DNA of 64,000 bases from Lachnospiraceae bacterium. Its GTDB lineage: Bacteria; Bacillota; Clostridia; Lachnospirales; Lachnospiraceae. This document shows positions 53,813 to 62,881 of the stretch, piece after piece. Below the pieces are notes generated by a model, which searched no databases, was not told the DNA's origin, and saw only the letters and a list, made by a program, of their open reading frames with translations. Position 1 is the first letter of the stretch, and each line of letters opens with the position of its first letter. The position numbers and the translations under genes were made by a program. The DNA lies in the NCBI GenBank assembly GCA_910576335.1, contig CAJTIU010000010.1, positions 1 through 64,000 on the forward strand. The letters run 5' to 3'.

Positions 53813-53831
53813 GTTAGTCCGTGAATAGTAA
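53813..53831. repeat. terminus of GTTACTGTTCAC-family element
   Basis: GTTAGTCCGTGAATAGTAA, matching the right arm of the minimal element at 36333-36369. It lies in the 58-base gap between iscS and iscU. Confidence 0.5.
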
Positions 53832-53865
53832 GGCCAGATAAATAACAGACAGGAGAGAATAACAG

Positions 53866-54309
53866 ATGTATTCAGCGAAGGTTATGGATCATTTTGAGCA
53901 TCCAAGGAATGTGGGAGAGATTGAAAATGCCAGCGGCGTGGGAACTGTGGGAAATGCAAAATGCGGGGACATTATGAGGATTTATCTTGATATTGATGAG
54001 AATCAGATCATTAGGGATGTCAAGTTTAAAACCTTTGGCTGCGGGGCAGCAGTAGCTACAAGCAGTATGGCGACAGAGCTTGTGAAGGGAAAATCTATTC
54101 AGGAGGCCATGCAGGTGACGAATAAAGCGGTCATGGAGGCGCTTGACGGGCTTCCGCCAGTAAAGGTGCACTGCTCCCTTCTTGCAGAGGAGGCGATTCA
54201 TGCGGCGCTTTGGGATTATGCCGGGAAGCATGATATTAAGATCGAAGGCTTAGAAAAGCCAAAGGCTGACATCCACGAAGGCGAGGAAGAGGAAGAAGAG
54301 GAGTATTAG
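53866..54309 (+). CDS. iscU: Fe-S cluster scaffold protein, IscU/NifU type
   Basis: 147 residues. The three ligand cysteines are in NAKCGD, FGCGAAVATS and KVHCSLLAEEAI, plus Asp after the first. It assembles clusters from IscS sulfur. A Glu-rich tail (HEGEEEEEEEY) extends beyond the usual end. Start 58 bases after iscS with GGAGAGAA; mnmA follows after 7 bases. Confidence 0.95.
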   Translation: MYSAKVMDHFEHPRNVGEIENASGVGTVGNAKCGDIMRIYLDIDENQIIRDVKFKTFGCGAAVATSSMATELVKGKSIQEAMQVTNKAVMEALDGLPPVKVHCSLLAEEAIHAALWDYAGKHDIKIEGLEKPKADIHEGEEEEEEEY

Positions 54310-54316
54310 GAACTGT

Positions 54317-55393
54317 ATGGAGAAGGGACGAGTGGTTGTAGGAATGTCCGGCGGGGTGGATTCTTCGCTTGCCGCCTGGCTATTGAAGGAGCAGGGCTAT
54401 GATGTGACCGGAGTCACGATGCAGATCTGGCAGGAGGAGCCGCACGGGTTTCAGGAGGCAGAGGGAGGCTGCTGCGGCATAGATGCAGCAGCAGATGCAA
54501 GACGTGTGGCGGAGCAGATTGGGATTCCCCATTATGTTATGAATTTCAGACAGGAATTTAAAGACAGCGTGACTGACTATTTTATCCGGGAATATCTGGA
54601 AGGAAGAACCCCAAATCCCTGTATTGCCTGCAATCGGTATGTGAAGTGGGAAGCGCTCCTTAAAAGGAGTCTTGCCATTGGGGCTGATTATATTGCCACA
54701 GGACACTATGCCCGGGTAGAGCAGCTTAAAAATGGGCGTTATGCCATCCGCATGGCAGCTTCGGATAAAAAGGACCAGACTTATGCTTTGTATAATCTGA
54801 CCCAGGAGCAGCTAGAAAGAACCCGAATGCCGCTCGGGAGCTTCCAGAAGGAGGAGGTACGCGCCATGGCAGAAAAAATGGGGCTTCTGGTGGCAGACAA
54901 ACCAGACAGCCAGGATATCTGTTTTGTTCCGGACGGAGATTATGCTTCCTATATTAAGAGGCATGCTCCGGGACAGGTGCGTCCCGGGAACTTCGTTCTT
55001 GCAGACGGAACAGTTGTGGGCCGTCATAAAGGGATCATTCATTATACAGTGGGCCAGCGTAAGGGACTTGGGATTGCTATGGGATATCCGGTTTTTGTCC
55101 TTGAGATACGCCCGGAGACCAATGAGGTTGTAATAGGAAAGGAACAGGAAGTAAAATCGCACCATGTGAAAGCACGAAACTTAAGCTTTATGTCAGAGCC
55201 TGATCTGGACGGAAGAAAACGTGTATGGGCAAAAATCCGTTACAATCATAAAGGCGCGTGGTGTGTGGCGGAGAAGACGAAAGAGGACGAGCTTGTGTGT
55301 ACTTTCGAGGAGCCGGTCAGAGGCGTTACACCCGGGCAGGCAGTGGTGCTGTATGATGATGGATATGTACTGGGAGGAGGAGTGATCGTATGA
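54317..55393 (+). CDS. mnmA: tRNA 2-thiouridine synthase MnmA
   Basis: 358 residues. Thiolates U34 of Lys, Glu and Gln tRNAs. PP-loop GMSGGVDSSLAA (near 10-21), first catalytic Cys in NPCIACNRYVKW, second in QDICFVPDGDY. It takes sulfur from the cysteine desulfurase two genes upstream, so the neighbourhood makes functional sense. Stop overlaps the PHP gene start by 4 bases (ATGA). Confidence 0.96.
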   Translation: MEKGRVVVGMSGGVDSSLAAWLLKEQGYDVTGVTMQIWQEEPHGFQEAEGGCCGIDAAADARRVAEQIGIPHYVMNFRQEFKDSVTDYFIREYLEGRTPNPCIACNRYVKWEALLKRSLAIGADYIATGHYARVEQLKNGRYAIRMAASDKKDQTYALYNLTQEQLERTRMPLGSFQKEEVRAMAEKMGLLVADKPDSQDICFVPDGDYASYIKRHAPGQVRPGNFVLADGTVVGRHKGIIHYTVGQRKGLGIAMGYPVFVLEIRPETNEVVIGKEQEVKSHHVKARNLSFMSEPDLDGRKRVWAKIRYNHKGAWCVAEKTKEDELVCTFEEPVRGVTPGQAVVLYDDGYVLGGGVIV

Positions 55394-56193
55394 GGGCGGA
55401 TGTACATATGCATTCGACATTTTCTAGTGATTCGAAATCCTGTCCTGAGGAGATGATACTCGGTTCTATAGAAAAAGGGCTTGAGATGATATGCTTTACG
55501 GATCACTATGACAAAGACAATATGGACTGGGGACCCGAGGACATCTTTGATCCTGAGGAGTATTTCCAGATTCTTCTGCCTCTCCGGGAAAAATATAAGG
55601 AACAGATTGAGGTGAGGATCGGGGTGGAGACAGGGCTGCAGCCCCACCTGGCGGATTACTATGGGGAATTCGTAAGGAAGTATCCTTTTGACCTGGTAAT
55701 TGGTTCTGTTCACTCTATTCAGAGAAGTGACGTCGCGGCCGGCCGTTTTTTCAAGACCTGTACAGATGAAGAGGTATACCGGATGACCTTCGAGGAGACA
55801 CTTCTGGATGTACAGTCTGACGGTTCCTTTGATGTCCTGGGACATCTGGATTATGTTGTGCGCTATGGAAAAGAGAAGGAAGCACAGTATTCCTATAAAA
55901 AATATTCAGAACTTATTGATGAGATTCTCCGGACACTGATTGCAAAAGGAAAGGGCCTGGAGCTTAATATGGCGGGACTGAAATACGGCCTTCCGTTCGC
56001 CCATCCGCATCCGGACGTGCTGAGGCGGTACAAGGAACTGGGCGGAGAGATTATTACAGTGGGAGCCGACGGACATAAACCGGAGCATATTGCGTATGAT
56101 TTTCATAAAGCAGAGGATATTTTGAAGGAAAGCGGTTTTCGGTATTATGCAGAATTCCGAGAAAGACAGCCATTTTTTAAGCGGCTTGCATAA
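55390..56193 (+). CDS. PHP-domain phosphatase (histidinol-phosphatase HisJ type)
   Basis: 267 residues. Metal motifs DVHMHSTFSSD (5-15), FTDHYD (near 36-41), GVETG, GSVHSI, LGHLDYVVRYG and GADGHKPEH, the full PHP set with three metal sites. HisJ-type enzymes dephosphorylate histidinol phosphate. No his genes adjoin; being coupled to mnmA suggests that another substrate is possible. Good GGGAGGAGG site inside mnmA. Confidence 0.87.
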   Translation: MRADVHMHSTFSSDSKSCPEEMILGSIEKGLEMICFTDHYDKDNMDWGPEDIFDPEEYFQILLPLREKYKEQIEVRIGVETGLQPHLADYYGEFVRKYPFDLVIGSVHSIQRSDVAAGRFFKTCTDEEVYRMTFEETLLDVQSDGSFDVLGHLDYVVRYGKEKEAQYSYKKYSELIDEILRTLIAKGKGLELNMAGLKYGLPFAHPHPDVLRRYKELGGEIITVGADGHKPEHIAYDFHKAEDILKESGFRYYAEFRERQPFFKRLA

Positions 56194-56229
56194 AAATGGT
56201 TATATCCTTCATAAAAATGGAAAAGAGAC

Positions 56230-56258
56230 TTGAATTTTTGTATGATTTTTAGTACAAT
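56230..56258 (+). promoter_or_regulatory. promoter of the glycolytic cluster
   Basis: TTGAAT (56230-56235), 17-base spacer, TACAAT (56253-56258), with about 95 bases of leader before gap. Confidence 0.65.
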
Positions 56259-56352
56259 AACATTTGGTTGATGATTCTTTAACAAAGTTAGAGAATTCAC
56301 AATATAACGACTGCGTAGCCAGTTAATAAGAAAACTTTAGGAGGAATTAATC

Positions 56353-57366
56353 ATGGCAGTAAAAGTAGCGATTAATGGATTCGGACGTATCGGACGTCTC
56401 GCATTCAGACAGATGTTTGGAGCAGAAGGATATGAAGTAGTTGCAATCAACGACTTAACATCTCCGAAGATGCTTGCTCATCTGTTAAAGTATGACTCAT
56501 CTCAGGGCAGATATGCATTATGCGACAAGGTAGAGTCCACAGAGGATTCCATCATTGTTGACGGAAAAGAGATCAAGATCTATGCAAAGGCAAACGCAGA
56601 GGAGCTTCCATGGGGAGAGATCGGCGTAGACGTTGTTCTGGAGTGTACAGGCTTCTACACATCCAAAGAGAAAGCTTCCGCACATGTTAAGGCAGGTGCA
56701 AGAAAAGTTGTTATCTCTGCACCGGCAGGTAAAGACCTTCCGACTATCGTTTATAATGTAAATCATGACACACTGAAACCAGAGGATACGGTTATTTCCG
56801 CAGCTTCCTGTACAACGAACTGTCTGGCGCCTATGGCTAAGGCTCTGAATGATCTTGCAACAATCAAGTCCGGTATTATGTGCACAATCCACGCTTATAC
56901 CGGTGATCAGATGACACTTGACGGACCGCAGAGAAAGGGTGACCTGAGGAGATCCCGCGCAGCAGCAGTAAATATCGTACCGAACAGTACAGGCGCTGCT
57001 AAGGCGATCGGTCTTGTTATTCCAGAGCTTAACGGCAAGTTAATCGGGGCTGCACAGAGAGTTCCGACCCCGACAGGTTCTACTACAATCTTAACAGCAG
57101 TAGTAGAAGGTGAAGTTACAGTTGATCAGATCAACGAGGCTATGAAGGCTGCTTCCAACGAGTCCTTCGGATACAATACAGATGAGATCGTATCCAGCGA
57201 TATCGTTGGTATGAGATATGGTTCTCTCTTTGATGCAACACAGACAATGGCTCTTCCTGTTGGCGACGGTACAACAGAGGTTCAGGTTGTATCCTGGTAT
57301 GACAATGAGAATTCCTACACAAGCCAGATGGTAAGAACAATCAAGTATTTCTCAGAGCTTGGCTAG
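56353..57366 (+). CDS. gap: glyceraldehyde-3-phosphate dehydrogenase
   Basis: 337 residues. NAD-dependent oxidation of glyceraldehyde 3-phosphate. NAD fold [15 protein letters not shown] at the start, catalytic Cys153 in [12 protein letters not shown], and [15 protein letters not shown] at the end. Optimal codons (GAA/AAG balance) and strong AGGAGGAAT site suggest high expression. A hairpin (57396-57425) separates it from pgk, probably setting gap:pgk ratio. Confidence 0.98.
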   Translation: MAVKVAINGFGRIGRLAFRQMFGAEGYEVVAINDLTSPKMLAHLLKYDSSQGRYALCDKVESTEDSIIVDGKEIKIYAKANAEELPWGEIGVDVVLECTGFYTSKEKASAHVKAGARKVVISAPAGKDLPTIVYNVNHDTLKPEDTVISAASCTTNCLAPMAKALNDLATIKSGIMCTIHAYTGDQMTLDGPQRKGDLRRSRAAAVNIVPNSTGAAKAIGLVIPELNGKLIGAAQRVPTPTGSTTILTAVVEGEVTVDQINEAMKAASNESFGYNTDEIVSSDIVGMRYGSLFDATQTMALPVGDGTTEVQVVSWYDNENSYTSQMVRTIKYFSELG

Positions 57367-57395
57367 TACCTGGTTATTCCAATTGACTCACAGCG

Positions 57396-57425
57396 GGTCC
57401 GGTCTTTTTGGACCGGACCTGTTTT
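57396..57425 (+). terminator. hairpin between gap and pgk
   Basis: GGTCCGGTC / GACCGGACC with a six-base loop, then TGTTTTT. It should end part of the transcripts and favour gap over the downstream genes. Confidence 0.85.
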
Positions 57426-57451
57426 TAACACAAAAATAAGGAGATATTTTT

Positions 57452-58645
57452 ATGCTTAATAAGAAATCAGTTGATGATATTAATGTAAAAGGATTAAAGG
57501 TTCTCTGCAGATGTGACTTTAATGTTCCGCTTATTGACGGAAAGATTACAGATGAGAACCGTCTTGTAGCAGCGCTTCCAACGATCAAGAAGCTTGTAGC
57601 AGACGGAGGAAGGGTGATTCTCTGCTCTCACCTTGGAAAGCCAAAGGGAGAGCCGAAGCCGGAGTTATCTCTTGCACCGGTTGCAGCACGCCTGTCTGAA
57701 TTACTGGGTCAGGAAGTGAAATTTGCAGCAGATCCGGAGGTTGTGGGAGCGAATGCAAAGGCAGCAGTAGAAGCAATGCAGGACGGCGACGTGATTCTTC
57801 TTGAAAACACACGTTACAGAGCAGAGGAGACAAAGAACGGAGAGGCCTTAAGCAAAGACCTGGCTTCCCTGTGTGATGTATTTGTAAATGACGCTTTTGG
57901 AACAGCTCACCGTGCACACTGTTCCAATGTAGGCGTGACACAGTTTGTTGATACCGCTGCAGTAGGATATTTAATGCAGAAGGAAATCGATTTCCTCGGA
58001 AATGCAGTGAATAACCCTGAGAGACCGTTTGTAGCCATCCTTGGCGGTGCAAAGGTTTCCAGTAAGATCTCTGTTATTGAGAATCTTCTTGACAAGGTCG
58101 ATACCCTTATTATTGGCGGCGGTATGTCTTATACCTTCAGCAAAGCACAGGGCGGAAGCGTAGGTGAGTCTCTTCTTGAGGCAGATTACTGCGACTATGC
58201 GCTGAATATGCTGAAGAAGGCAGAGGAAAAAGGTGTAAAGCTGCTTCTTCCTGTAGATACTGTGATTGCAGATGACTTCTCGAATGATGCTGATTCCAGG
58301 GTTGTACCTGCAGGAGAGATTCCGGCAGGCTGGCAGGGACTGGATATCGGACCTGAGACAGAGAAGATCTTCTGCGAGGCTGTAAAGGATGCGAAGACAG
58401 TTGTATGGAACGGACCGATGGGATGTTTCGAGATGCCGAAATTTGCACACGGCACAGAGGCTGTTGCAAAGGCGCTTGCGGATACAGAGGCAGTGACGAT
58501 TATCGGAGGTGGTGATTCAGCAGCAGCAGTAAACCAGCTTGGCTACGGCGATCAGATGACGCATATTTCCACAGGCGGCGGCGCTTCCCTTGAATTCCTG
58601 GAGGGGAAAGAGCTTCCGGGTGTAGCGGCTGCAAATGACAAGTAA
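57452..58645 (+). CDS. pgk: phosphoglycerate kinase
   Basis: 397 residues. Transfers phosphate from 1,3-bisphosphoglycerate to [11 protein letters not shown] (near 23-30), [22 protein letters not shown], the [13 protein letters not shown] hinge region and [13 protein letters not shown] near the end. Complete. AAGGAGATA ribosome site. tpiA follows after 67 bases. Confidence 0.98.
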   Translation: MLNKKSVDDINVKGLKVLCRCDFNVPLIDGKITDENRLVAALPTIKKLVADGGRVILCSHLGKPKGEPKPELSLAPVAARLSELLGQEVKFAADPEVVGANAKAAVEAMQDGDVILLENTRYRAEETKNGEALSKDLASLCDVFVNDAFGTAHRAHCSNVGVTQFVDTAAVGYLMQKEIDFLGNAVNNPERPFVAILGGAKVSSKISVIENLLDKVDTLIIGGGMSYTFSKAQGGSVGESLLEADYCDYALNMLKKAEEKGVKLLLPVDTVIADDFSNDADSRVVPAGEIPAGWQGLDIGPETEKIFCEAVKDAKTVVWNGPMGCFEMPKFAHGTEAVAKALADTEAVTIIGGGDSAAAVNQLGYGDQMTHISTGGGASLEFLEGKELPGVAAANDK

Positions 58646-58712
58646 AAAGTATGGCGGAATGAACACACCTATCTGACATAAAAGATTATATAAATATGAA
58701 GGAGACACAAAA

Positions 58713-59462
58713 ATGGCAAGAAGAAAAATTGTAGCAGGTAACTGGAAGATGAATAAAACTCCAAGTGAGGCAGTTGCATTGGTTGAGGAATTAAAACCGT
58801 TAGTTGCAAGCGAGGATGTAGATGTAGTATTCTGCGTTCCGGCAATCGACATTATTCCGGTTGCAGAGGCTTGCAAGGGTTCCAATATTGAGGTTGGAGC
58901 TGAGAATATGTATTTCGAGGAGAGCGGGGCATATACAGGAGAGATTTCTCCGGCAATGCTCACAGATGCAGGCGTAAAATATGTGATTCTTGGACACTCT
59001 GAGAGAAGAGAGTATTTTGCAGAGACAAATGAGACTGTTAACAAAAAGGTTTTAAAGGCATTTGAGCATGGACTTACGCCGATCATGTGCTGCGGCGAGA
59101 CCTTAGAGCAGAGAGAGCAGGGCGTAACGATGGATTTCATCCGCCAGCAGGTTAAGGTTGGTTTCCAGAATGTGACAGCAGACCAGGCAAAGAAAGCGGT
59201 GATTGCTTATGAGCCAATCTGGGCGATCGGGACTGGAAAAACGGCTACTACAGAGCAGGCTGAGGAAGTCTGCGCAGGAATCCGTGCATGTATCGCTGAG
59301 ATTTATGACGATGCTACAGCGGCAGAGATCCGGATCCAGTACGGCGGTTCTGTAAACGCAGGAAATGCGGCAGAGTTATTTGCACAGGCAGACATTGACG
59401 GAGGCCTCGTAGGGGGCGCTTCCCTCAAAGCTGATTTTGGCAAGATCGTAAATTATAACTAA
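58713..59462 (+). CDS. tpiA: triosephosphate isomerase
   Basis: 249 residues. Interconverts dihydroxyacetone phosphate and glyceraldehyde 3-phosphate. [11 protein letters not shown] (Asn/Lys), [10 protein letters not shown] (catalytic His), [12 protein letters not shown] (catalytic Glu) and QYGGSVN. Complete. AAGGAGACAC ribosome site. After it the cluster is interrupted by a repeat and three unrelated genes before gpmI. Confidence 0.98.
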   Translation: MARRKIVAGNWKMNKTPSEAVALVEELKPLVASEDVDVVFCVPAIDIIPVAEACKGSNIEVGAENMYFEESGAYTGEISPAMLTDAGVKYVILGHSERREYFAETNETVNKKVLKAFEHGLTPIMCCGETLEQREQGVTMDFIRQQVKVGFQNVTADQAKKAVIAYEPIWAIGTGKTATTEQAEEVCAGIRACIAEIYDDATAAEIRIQYGGSVNAGNAAELFAQADIDGGLVGGASLKADFGKIVNYN

Positions 59463-59487
59463 CAATAACTAACAATAACTACCCAAT

Positions 59488-59620
59488 GTTACTGTTCACT
59501 CCGTGACCAGTAACATTCGCAAATCCATCTAACATTCGCTCCGCGAATGGGATTTGCTCACTCCTGAATCACTTTCTTACGGTCTGTGCAGTAAATGCAC
59601 AGACCGGTGTGAACAGTAAC
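59488..59620 (-). repeat. complete GTTACTGTTCAC-family element, long form
   Basis: 133 bases bounded by GTTACTGTTCAC and GTGAACAGTAAC. Read on the minus strand it matches 35017-35123: hairpin GGTCTGTGCATTTACTGCACAGACC with compensating changes, CCGTAAGAAAGTGATTC, then ATTCGCGGAGCGAAT. It is longer because of an extra stretch that repeats the arm (GTTACTGGTCAC). Confidence 0.9.
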
Positions 59621-59789
59621 CTGCCCAATCCTATTGGATTATAAGTTCAATGGGATTGGGTTTACACTTTTTGAGGGGTGTGTTACAATGATTCTGGAAA
59701 TGAAGTTATACTCACGGCTGATGAAATCGGCCGTGAGTATCGCGTCAGCCGCAGCCGCAAAGCGTCATACTTCCTTATGCGGCTGTGCG

Positions 59790-59834
59790 CATCATATTAT
59801 GCTGCGCGACAGATTTATCTGGCGCGCAGTATAT
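59790..59834 (-). repeat. 45-bp hairpin repeat, copy 2
   Basis: On the minus strand ATATACTGCGCGCCAG...CTGTCGCGCAG and CATAATATGATG. It matches 44203-44247 in every part, including both flanks of the stem. It ends just before the ribosome site of the receiver/GGDEF gene. Confidence 0.75.
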
Positions 59835-59853
59835 ATCAGGAAAGGGAATGGAG

Positions 59854-60750
59854 ATGCAAAAGATACTAATTATTGAAGAAAATCAGGAGGAGATTGAATT
59901 TCTCAAGGTGATCCTGGAGGAGTATGAGGTTACTGCGGTAAGCACTGCCAGGGAGGGGCTTTCCAGGGCGGAAACAGGAGAGTATTCCTTGATTTTTCTG
60001 GAGGAAGCCTTTCCCTCAATGGAAGATTTCTCTCTGCTTAAGGAGCTTCAGGGAAGAATTATGCCATGCCATACTCCAGTGATTTTGCTAATGGACGGGG
60101 CAGATGTGCGAAGGGGAGAGAGTGGGCTTGCATTAGGCGCAGCAGATTTCATAACAAGACCGCTCTATCCACTGATTGTGAAAGCAAGAACCCGTACATA
60201 TGTCAGTCTGTATCAGTACAGAAAGAACGAGAAGGAGAAGTCAGTCATGGCTGACTCACTGACCGGTGTGGCAAGCAGGCAGAAGTTCGGGCTGAACCGT
60301 GGCCTGAAATGGCAGGAGGCTGTACGTCTTGAAGTTCCCGTCTCAGTCTGTATATTCGATATTGATAAGTTCAGGACATATAATGAGCGCTATGGATATC
60401 CGGCAGGTGACAAGGTCTTAATTTCTGTGGCGCAGACCATTTCCTCCTGTCTGAAACGCGGTACAGATCTGTTTGCACGGTATGAGAAAGACCGGTTTGC
60501 AGCCGTTGTTCTGGGAGGGGCAGGAAGCAGTGTTTCAGAGTATCAGGAGAAGATCTGCCGTGCAGTGGAGAAGCTTCATATTCCTCACTGGGATTCCGTT
60601 TCCAGATGGGTTACCGTAAGTATCGGCGGTGTTACCGTTATTCCGAAGCCGGATGATTCCTTTGATGCATATTTTGAAATTGCAGAGAATATGCTGAAAG
60701 AGGCAAAAAGATCAGGAGGAAACCAGGTGATGTGGATGGGCGGGAAATAA
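59854..60750 (+). CDS. receiver/GGDEF protein with both active sites degenerate
   Basis: 298 residues from ATG 59854 (AGGAAAGGG upstream; ATG 59848 also possible). Receiver-like domain 1-120: KILIIEENQEE, but the phosphorylation Asp is Glu50 (LIFLEEAFPSM) and the usual KP pair is RP (FITRPLYP). GGDEF-like domain about 130-298: starts DSLTGVASRQKF and has FDIDKFRTYNERYG, yet the GGDEF motif itself is replaced by RYEKDRF (209-215). So no phosphorylation or cyclic-di-GMP synthesis is expected; it may be a c-di-GMP or protein-binding sensor. Lies inside the glycolytic cluster. Confidence 0.85.
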   Translation: MQKILIIEENQEEIEFLKVILEEYEVTAVSTAREGLSRAETGEYSLIFLEEAFPSMEDFSLLKELQGRIMPCHTPVILLMDGADVRRGESGLALGAADFITRPLYPLIVKARTRTYVSLYQYRKNEKEKSVMADSLTGVASRQKFGLNRGLKWQEAVRLEVPVSVCIFDIDKFRTYNERYGYPAGDKVLISVAQTISSCLKRGTDLFARYEKDRFAAVVLGGAGSSVSEYQEKICRAVEKLHIPHWDSVSRWVTVSIGGVTVIPKPDDSFDAYFEIAENMLKEAKRSGGNQVMWMGGK

Positions 60751-60781
60751 AGGAACATAGACAAAAAGTGTGGAGGGAAAG

Positions 60782-61912
60782 ATGGGAAAATCAAAAGTTT
60801 ATTATTCGGATTTTAGGGCAAAGCCAGGTGAAGGGCTTCCCACCAAGCTGAAAAAGCTGATCAGGGCTGCGGGAATTAGCGAGATTGATATGGACAATAA
60901 GTTCACTGCCATTAAGATGCATTTTGGAGAGCTTGGGAATATCAGCTATCTTCGCCCGAATTATGCGAAGGCAGTGGCAGATGTGGTAAAGGAGCTGGGA
61001 GGCAGACCATTTCTGACAGATTGTAATACACTCTATCCAGGCAGCCGCAAGAATGCCCTGGAGCATCTGTACTGTGCATGGGAGAATGGATTTACCCCCA
61101 TGACCGTGGGATGTCCCATTCTGATCGGCGACGGCCTGAAGGGGACGGATGATGTTGAGGTGCCTGTCGAAGGCGGGGAATATATAGAAAAGGCAAAGAT
61201 TGGACATGCCATCATGGATGCGGATGTCTTTATCAGCCTGACCCATTTTAAGGGACATGAGATGACAGGATTCGGAGGCACGATTAAGAATATTGGTATG
61301 GGCTGCGGATCCCGCGCAGGCAAGAAGGAACAGCATAATAACGGAAAGCCGACGATCGATCCGGAAGCATGCCGCGGATGCCGCCTGTGCATGAGGGAAT
61401 GTGCCAGCGACGGCCTGGTATTTGACCAGGAGGCCAGGAAGATGACTGTGGATACAGAGCACTGTGCAGGCTGCGGAAGATGTATCGGGGCATGTAATTT
61501 TGATGCAATTTCTTTTGAGGACAGTGCGGCTACGAAGGTGCTGAACTGCAGGATGGCGGAATATACAAAGGCAGTACTTTACGGCAGACCGAATTTCCAT
61601 ATCTCATTAATCGTTGATGTATCACCGAACTGTGACTGCCATGCAGAGAACGATGCACCGATCCTGCCTGATATCGGTATGTTTGCGTCCTTTGACCCAC
61701 TGGCGCTTGACCAGGCATGTGCAGATGCCTGCCTGAAGGCAGAGCCCCTTCCGAACAGCCAGCTTACAGACAATATGGAGCGGGAAGACTTCTGTGACTG
61801 CCATGATCACTTCGAAAATACGACGGTGAATTCCGAATACAAGACCTGTCTTGCCCATGCTGAAAAGATCGGGCTTGGAAGCAGGGAATATGAAATCATA
61901 ACAGTAAAATAA
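60782..61912 (+). CDS. DUF362 protein with two 4Fe-4S motifs
   Basis: 376 residues from ATG 60782 (GGAGGG upstream; the GTG at 60770 precedes it). DUF362 domain (about 30-190; FTAIKMHFGELGNISYLRP, FISLTHFKGHEMTGFGGTIKN) with two ferredoxin-type clusters CRGCRLCMRECASDG and CAGCGRCIGACNF (about 200-245). Redox function of unknown kind, probably cytoplasmic electron transfer. The gap after the receiver/GGDEF gene is 31 bases. Confidence 0.88.
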   Translation: MGKSKVYYSDFRAKPGEGLPTKLKKLIRAAGISEIDMDNKFTAIKMHFGELGNISYLRPNYAKAVADVVKELGGRPFLTDCNTLYPGSRKNALEHLYCAWENGFTPMTVGCPILIGDGLKGTDDVEVPVEGGEYIEKAKIGHAIMDADVFISLTHFKGHEMTGFGGTIKNIGMGCGSRAGKKEQHNNGKPTIDPEACRGCRLCMRECASDGLVFDQEARKMTVDTEHCAGCGRCIGACNFDAISFEDSAATKVLNCRMAEYTKAVLYGRPNFHISLIVDVSPNCDCHAENDAPILPDIGMFASFDPLALDQACADACLKAEPLPNSQLTDNMEREDFCDCHDHFENTTVNSEYKTCLAHAEKIGLGSREYEIITVK

Positions 61913-61965
61913 AAACAGTAGCTAAGAGTGCAGAGTATTTGAAAAATACCAGGAGGACAGCGTCT

Positions 61966-62826
61966 ATGATTTATAAAGAAATACCGCTTCATGCAGAAGG
62001 GTCTGCGGATTATGCAAGACTTCAGACTTATATTCAGGATACGCCCCATGACGGAAGCCTTAAGGTAAAGAAGCGGCCATTTATCCTGATCTGTCCGGGA
62101 GGAGGGTACGAGCGTACCAGCTACCGGGAGGGGGAACCTTTGGCGCTTCATTTTTTAAGCAGGGGATATCATGCGGGAGTGCTGCGTTATTCCACAGCGC
62201 CCCGACGGTTTCCGGTACAGGTTCTGGAACTGGGACAGGCGGTTTTAGAACTTCGTAAGCATGCCGGTGAGTGGAACATTGATATGGAACGGCTTGTGGT
62301 GCAGGGCTCCTCGGCAGGGGGACACCTGGCTGCCTGTTACGGCGCTTTCTGGAATCAGAATCTGATGACCGAAACACTTGGGACAAGGGCAGAGGACATA
62401 AAGCCGTCTGGAATTATGCTCAGCTACCCTGTGATCACTGCGGATGCCGTACATGCCCATATGGGAAGCTTTGAGAATCTTCTGGGTGATGAGTATCCAG
62501 AAAAAGCAGATGGGGTATCAGTTGAAAAGATGGTGACAAAGGCAATGCCGCCCTGCTTTCTGTGGCATACAGTAGAGGATGGCACAGTACCTGTAGAGAA
62601 TTCTATTCTGCTTGCAATGGCACTTAGGAAAGAAGGAGTTCCCTTTGAGCTTCATATATTTCCAAAGGGAGAGCATGGCCTGAGCCTTGCCAGTCCCATT
62701 CTGGAGCGTGAGAACGGACATGGCGTACAGAAGGAATGTGCCCAGTGGATTACGCTGGCAGATGTATGGCTTGAGAAGCTGTTTTGCGGCAGCAGAGAGG
62801 AATTGAATGAATCTGCTGTCAGATAG
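61966..62826 (+). CDS. alpha/beta hydrolase (acetyl-esterase type)
   Basis: 286 residues from ATG 61966 (AGGAGG upstream). Oxyanion loop ILICPGGGYERTSYREGEP (near 37-55), nucleophile VVQGSSAGGHLAA, acid in HTVEDGTVPVENS and His in FPKGEHGLSLA. This pattern fits the BD-FAE/acetyl-xylan-esterase-like hydrolases, which deacetylate sugars or small esters. No signal peptide, so cytoplasmic. Substrate not known. Precedes gpmI by 55 bases. Confidence 0.88.
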   Translation: MIYKEIPLHAEGSADYARLQTYIQDTPHDGSLKVKKRPFILICPGGGYERTSYREGEPLALHFLSRGYHAGVLRYSTAPRRFPVQVLELGQAVLELRKHAGEWNIDMERLVVQGSSAGGHLAACYGAFWNQNLMTETLGTRAEDIKPSGIMLSYPVITADAVHAHMGSFENLLGDEYPEKADGVSVEKMVTKAMPPCFLWHTVEDGTVPVENSILLAMALRKEGVPFELHIFPKGEHGLSLASPILERENGHGVQKECAQWITLADVWLEKLFCGSREELNESAVR

Positions 62827-62881
62827 AAATTTAATGAAATAAGCAATTACGACAAAATCAGGTGAAGGAGTGTTATTTACA

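Larger units (their letters stand above)
59463..59853. other. 391-base structured gap in the glycolytic cluster
   Basis: No convincing gene. It contains a complete dispersed element (59488-59620), a hairpin CCCAATC/GATTGGG (about 59623-59659) that may end tpiA transcripts, a second hairpin ACTCACGGC/GCCGTGAGT (59710-59738) and the 45-bp hairpin repeat (59790-59834), just before the next ribosome site. Confidence 0.8.
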
